A stretch of DNA of 64,000 nt, from NCBI GenBank assembly GCA_028283625.1, contig JAPWKG010000027.1:124001-188000 (forward strand). Reading direction: 5' to 3'. Origin of the DNA: Acidobacteriaceae bacterium. GTDB lineage: Bacteria > Acidobacteriota > Terriglobia > Terriglobales > Acidobacteriaceae. Of this stretch, positions 60,748-64,000 are shown piece by piece. A program made the translations under genes and the position numbers. The notes under the pieces are model-generated. The model worked only from the letters and a program-made list of their open reading frames with translations, made no database searches and was not told the DNA's origin. Within the stretch, counting starts at the first letter, position 1; every line of letters starts with the position of its first letter.

Positions 60748-62181
60748 ATGAGCGAACAGACAACAGTCGTGAAGTTTGGCACGGACGGATGGCGCGGAAT
60801 TATCGCGGACGATTTTACGTATGCGAACGTGCGGGTTGCGGCACGGGCCATTGCCCACTATGTGCTGGAGCAGGAAGATGCGAAGGCTGGCGTGCTGATC
60901 GGCTATGACACGCGCTTCGGTTCGCGCTCGTTTGCCAAGGTCGTGGCGGAGGTGCTGGCCACTGCGGGGATTCCGGTGGTGCTGGCCAACAAGGTGACCC
61001 CGACGCCGGAGCTGTCGTTTGCGGTGCGCGGACGTAAGGCCGCGGGCGGGGTGATGATTACCTCCAGCCACAACCCGGCAGAGTGGAACGGAGTGAAGTA
61101 CAAGGCGAGCTATGGTGGCTCCGGTTCGCCGGGGATCATCAAGTCGATTGAAAGCTATCTGCTGAAGCCGCTGGCGGATGCTCCGGAGAAAGCAGCGATC
61201 GAAGAGCTGGATTTTTCCCCGGAGTACGTTGCAGCGCTGGAGTCGTTTGTCGATCTGAAGGCGATCAAGGACTCGGGCTACAAGTTCCTGATCGACACGA
61301 TGTACGGAGCAGGCAAGGGGTATCTGGCGGGCATCTTTACGCGTGCAGGGATTCCGTTTGTGGAGTTTCGTTCGGAGTGGAACCCGGCGTTTCCGGGGAT
61401 CAATCCGGAGCCGATTCTGCCACACATTGCGCCTACACGGAAGGCTGTTGTGGAGGCCAGGTGCGATGCCGGTCTGATTACCGATGGCGATGCGGACCGT
61501 ATCGGCGCGGTGGATGAGAACGGCAATGTGGTGGATGCGCACAAGATCTACGCGGTGATTCTGGAGTGGCTGCTGAAGCGCAAGGGGTGGCCCGGCGATG
61601 TGACGCGCGCCTTCAATACGACGAAGATGCTGGACCGCATTGCTGCCAAGTACGGCCGCAAGCTGCATGAGCACGGCATCGGCTTCAAGTTTGTTTGCGA
61701 CCTGATGCTGGAGCAGGAAATTCTGATCGGCGGTGAAGAGTCGGGAGGAATTGGCATCTCCAAGCATCTGCCGGAGCGCGATGGTCTGCTGAACAGTCTG
61801 CTGATTGCGAATGTGATGGCAGATGAGAAGAAGACACTGGGCGAGTTGGTGGCTTCGCTGCAGGAAGAGTATGGTGAGCATCAGTACGGTCGCGTGGATA
61901 TGCATATCGCGAACGACATCAAGGAGTCTGCGATTGCACGCGCGAAGGCTGGCGTGACGGAGATCGCAGGACTGAAGGTGCTGCGGACGGAGACGCTCGA
62001 CGGCATCAAGTTCTTTCTGGATAACCCGGTGTGTGCGGGCAAGCCAAACGCCGCAGAGACCTGGTTGTTGCTGCGTGCCAGCGGAACGGAACCGCTGCTG
62101 CGGGTGTATTGCGAAAGCTGCTCGCAGGAGAGCGTGAAGCTGGTGCTCGAAGCCGCACAGAAGTTTGTGCTGGAAGGGTGA
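60748..62181 (+). CDS. Phosphoglucomutase/phosphomannomutase family enzyme
   Basis: 477 residues of the alpha-D-phosphohexomutase superfamily. KFGTDGWRG start, catalytic serine loop MITSSHNPAEWNGVK, metal loop DGDADRIGAVDENG, sugar loop GEESGGIG and phosphate-binding RASGTEPLLRVY. The order and length are complete. The ATG at 60748 is preceded by a short GGA; the longer frame would run through the terminator. It interconverts hexose 1- and 6-phosphates; phosphomannomutase fits the adjacent guanylyltransferase. Confidence 0.92.
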   Translation: MSEQTTVVKFGTDGWRGIIADDFTYANVRVAARAIAHYVLEQEDAKAGVLIGYDTRFGSRSFAKVVAEVLATAGIPVVLANKVTPTPELSFAVRGRKAAGGVMITSSHNPAEWNGVKYKASYGGSGSPGIIKSIESYLLKPLADAPEKAAIEELDFSPEYVAALESFVDLKAIKDSGYKFLIDTMYGAGKGYLAGIFTRAGIPFVEFRSEWNPAFPGINPEPILPHIAPTRKAVVEARCDAGLITDGDADRIGAVDENGNVVDAHKIYAVILEWLLKRKGWPGDVTRAFNTTKMLDRIAAKYGRKLHEHGIGFKFVCDLMLEQEILIGGEESGGIGISKHLPERDGLLNSLLIANVMADEKKTLGELVASLQEEYGEHQYGRVDMHIANDIKESAIARAKAGVTEIAGLKVLRTETLDGIKFFLDNPVCAGKPNAAETWLLLRASGTEPLLRVYCESCSQESVKLVLEAAQKFVLEG

Positions 62182-62188
62182 TTACGTA

Positions 62189-62848
62189 ATGGCTGAGATT
62201 CAGGCCCAGGGCCTGTTGTTCGATATGGATGGTGTACTGGTGTCTTCTATCGCCAGTGCGGAGCGGTGCTGGCAGATTTGGGCCAAGCACTACGGCATGC
62301 CGAACTGGAGCACCTTCAAGATTCCGCATGGGGTGCGTGCGATGGACCTGGTCAAGCAGTTTGCTCCGAATGAAGATCCGGTCGAAGCGTTGAAGTTTAT
62401 CGAAGACCTGGAAGTGAATGACGTCGAGGGAATCGATGTGCTGCCGGGAGCGCGGGCGTTGCTGGAGAGCCTGCCGCTGGATCGCTGGACGATTGTGACC
62501 TCGGCGAGCACGCGCTTGATGGAGGCGCGGGTGAAGGCGGCCAACCTGCCTTTGCCGAAGTCCTGCATTACGGCGGACATGGTGCAGAAGGGCAAGCCTG
62601 ATCCGGAGCCGTATCGCAAGGGCGCGGAGTTGCTGGGGTTTGCTCCGGAGCACTGCATCGTAGTGGAGGATGCGCCGAGCGGAATCCAGGCAGGACATGC
62701 GGCCGGGGCACGGGTGCTGGGCGTGGTCAGTTCGCATACGGCCGAGCAGGTGGCGCAGTCCGGTGCGGACTGGGTGGTGGCTTCATTGGAGTCGGCGAAG
62801 CTGCTCTCGTCGGAGGGCGGTTTGAGGCTCTCTGTCACGACGGTGTAG
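62189..62848 (+). CDS. HAD family phosphatase
   Basis: 219 residues. HAD motif I is FDMDGVLVSS, motif II ends in IVTSAST, the motif III lysine is in KGKPDPEPY, and motif IV is VVEDAPSGIQAG. The helical C1 cap places it near beta-phosphoglucomutase and sugar- or glycerol-phosphatases such as DOG/GPP. It follows the phosphohexomutase by 7 bases and should share its transcript. Substrate unknown. Confidence 0.88.
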   Translation: MAEIQAQGLLFDMDGVLVSSIASAERCWQIWAKHYGMPNWSTFKIPHGVRAMDLVKQFAPNEDPVEALKFIEDLEVNDVEGIDVLPGARALLESLPLDRWTIVTSASTRLMEARVKAANLPLPKSCITADMVQKGKPDPEPYRKGAELLGFAPEHCIVVEDAPSGIQAGHAAGARVLGVVSSHTAEQVAQSGADWVVASLESAKLLSSEGGLRLSVTTV

Positions 62849-62868
62849 ACAAATCGTTTCAACACGGT

Positions 62869-62904
62869 AAAGGCCCGGAACTCTGACTGAGCTCCGGGCC
62901 TTTT
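62869..62904 (+). terminator. Terminator after the HAD gene
   Basis: AAGGCCCGGAACTC/GAGCTCCGGGCCTT (one mismatch) with a short loop and TTTTC, 22 bases past the stop. It is also suitable for the convergent kdsB gene. Confidence 0.8.
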
Positions 62905-62935
62905 CTCATGCCTTAGGATGGGGCGTGCGGAGCGG

Positions 62936-63661
62936 TCAGGCGCGTTGGGCGAGAAGCGCTTCGACGCGTTCGAGATCGGCCTCGGTGTCGACGCCGACGG
63001 TGTCGTGCTCGGTCTCGGAGACGTAAAGGGCGAGACCGTTTTCGAGCAGACGGAGCTGTTCGAGCCGCTCGGTCTGCTCCAGACCGGAGGGGGGAAGCTG
63101 GGCAAAGCGCTCAAGCGCGGCCGCACGGTAGGCGTAGAGGCCAAGGTGCTTGAAGTACGGTACGTCTGGCGCCTGATCGCGGTTGTAGGGGATGGTGGCC
63201 CGGGAGAAGTAAAGAGCGCGGCCGTCGAGCGCTGTGACGACTTTGACGGCGTTGGGGTTCTCGATGTTCTCCGGCGTGCAGCGCACTTTGAGCGTGGTGA
63301 CGTCGACGTGTGCGTGGACGAAGGGCTGGAGGAGCGCGGTGACGTGGCCTGGCTGCAGGAGTGGTTCGTCACCCTGCACATTGACGTAGATATCGGCGGG
63401 GATCTTGCGGGAGACAGCGTAGAGGCGATCGGTGCCGGACGGAAGCTCGGGGTCCGTGAGCACGGCTGGCCAGCCGTTGGTCCGACAGAGCGTCATGACC
63501 TCTTCTGAATCCGCCGCGATGACGACGGAGGAGAACTCAGGGCAGCGGAGGGCTGCCTGGTAGACCCAGGCGAGCAGGGGGCGGCCGAGGACCGGGCGAA
63601 GGACTTTGCGGGGAAGGCGCGTCGAGGCCAGCCTTGCGGGGATCACTCCGAGAACGTTCAC
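62936..63661 (-). CDS. kdsB: 3-deoxy-manno-octulosonate cytidylyltransferase (CMP-KDO synthetase)
   Basis: 241 residues. VIPARLASTRLPRKVLRPVLG, then PSGTDRLYAV, VNVQGDEPLL and HLGLYAYR are the KdsB signatures. It activates KDO with CTP for lipid A-core assembly. The GTG start overlaps the stop of a short membrane-protein frame by 4 bases (GTGA), indicating co-translation. Confidence 0.93.
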   Translation of the reverse strand: MNVLGVIPARLASTRLPRKVLRPVLGRPLLAWVYQAALRCPEFSSVVIAADSEEVMTLCRTNGWPAVLTDPELPSGTDRLYAVSRKIPADIYVNVQGDEPLLQPGHVTALLQPFVHAHVDVTTLKVRCTPENIENPNAVKVVTALDGRALYFSRATIPYNRDQAPDVPYFKHLGLYAYRAAALERFAQLPPSGLEQTERLEQLRLLENGLALYVSETEHDTVGVDTEADLERVEALLAQRA

Positions 63662-63765
63662 TCTGGTTTCAGCTCCACGCGCTTATTGCGACGGTACTGG
63701 TGGATAGCCGCGGCGATGACCACGAGCAGCAGCAGTGCCAGCGCTCCGGCGAGAAGGTACAGCAT
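63658..63765 (-). CDS. Possible small single-pass membrane protein upstream of kdsB
   Basis: 35 residues: one hydrophobic helix (LYLLAGALALLLLVVIAAAI) followed by a basic tail (HQYRRNKRVELKPE). No strong ribosome binding site precedes the ATG; a GTG at 63783 is an alternative. The 4-base overlap with kdsB is the main support. No family recognised. Confidence 0.5.
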   Translation of the reverse strand: MLYLLAGALALLLLVVIAAAIHQYRRNKRVELKPE

Positions 63766-63894
63766 GGTCAGATACGGAGCCACGCGGCAGCTAAGGTCGT
63801 TGGAAGCGCAGTTTGGAAGAAAGAGGAAAACCGTGGCGAACAGTGAGCGGGTTGAGGGGGCTCGTCGCAAGGCTCTTTTAAGAAGGGGTGTTTC

Positions 63895-63939
63895 TGGTGG
63901 CGGTGACTGGAATCGAACCAGTGACCTACGGGTTATGAG
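63895..63939 (-). repeat. 3' fragment of tRNA-Met (positions 32-76), likely attachment site
   Basis: Reading minus, the sequence gives CTCATAA (anticodon loop with CAT), the 3' anticodon stem CCCGT, variable loop, T-arm ACTGG-TTCGATT-CCAGT, acceptor CACCGCC, discriminator A and CCA: exactly the 3' 45 bases of an elongator-type tRNA-Met. Upstream bases do not form the 5' half (D-arm and acceptor 5' strand are missing), and the break is at the first base of the anticodon loop. This is the classic crossover point of tyrosine-integrase elements that insert into tRNA genes. The element would lie to the right, beyond the window. Confidence 0.75.
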
Positions 63940-64000
63940 TGCAATCTGATGCTATCAGCACCTTGCGACTCGTTGCAATGTTATGCGACATATCATCCTA

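Noticed and set aside
58210..61905. Long minus-strand frames over the aminotransferase, manC and mutase genes
   Set aside because: Antisense to three genes with full catalytic motifs; composition typical of reverse-complement shadows.
63686..63949. 87-codon plus-strand frame ending GGGDWNRTSDLRVMSA
   Set aside because: This familiar C-terminus is the reverse complement of a tRNA 3' end, here the tRNA-Met fragment, and not a protein.
63940..64000. Possible integrase C-terminus at the right edge
   Set aside because: In the 60 bases available every minus-strand frame that could end in the tRNA fragment is short or interrupted by a stop at the window edge; nothing can be claimed.

Overview
The window reads as a high-GC chromosome segment from an acidobacterium, most likely of the Terriglobia/Acidobacteriaceae type. 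This is inferred from gene content, not from a search: a GWxTD-domain secreted protein followed by a carboxypeptidase-regulatory-domain envelope protein, the futalosine menaquinone enzyme MqnD, the HpnCDE squalene route, and LPS heptose/KDO genes showing a Gram-negative envelope.

Layout. 0.3-8.6 kb: HdeD-like membrane protein, an Lrp regulator divergent from a cysteine-synthase-like enzyme, an adaptor plus ABC ATPase without a permease, the GWxTD protein and a likely outer-membrane protein. 8.7-15.7 kb: tRNA-Lys(CTT), mqnD and bioY, an FtsB-like protein, a ZIP transporter, a ROK kinase, a DinB protein and mlaE-mlaF. 15.8-20.6 kb: a tightly overlapping dehydrogenase-hpnC-hpnD-hpnE operon. 20.6-29.5 kb: a tripartite RND efflux operon, its divergent LysR regulator with a clear operator-like dyad between them, and a cNMP/glutaredoxin-like/thioredoxin-reductase-like fusion protein.

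29.6-42.2 kb is the most irregular part: small secreted and basic proteins, a GGDEF diguanylate cyclase, a Cys/His-motif protein behind an unusual leader, a secreted helix-hairpin-helix protein, a broken rhomboid gene, a lower-GC pair encoding a SIR2-like DUF4917 protein and a P63C protein, uvrB, an acyltransferase, a histidine phosphatase, a 23-residue cysteine-rich peptide translationally linked to an ECF sigma factor with its own cysteine cluster, and a frameshifted ABC ATPase.

42.5-51.6 kb: OmpA-like and CAT-like proteins, then a compact arginine operon on the minus strand (argR-argC-argB-argD-argF-argH-GNAT acetyltransferase) behind two ARG boxes spaced 3 bp apart, the classical ArgR operator. 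51.8-63.8 kb: gltB, hldD, coaD, an aminotransferase, mannose-1-phosphate guanylyltransferase, a phosphohexomutase behind an attenuator-like leader, a HAD phosphatase and kdsB. At 63.9 kb lies exactly the 3' part (positions 32-76) of a tRNA-Met, which looks like a displaced attachment-site copy and suggests that an integrated element begins there and runs off the right edge.

Best candidates for something new: the cysteine-rich micropeptide/ECF sigma unit (40.5-41.2 kb) and the DUF4917-P63C pair (34.2-36.3 kb). All family calls come from reading the translations; no database search was possible.
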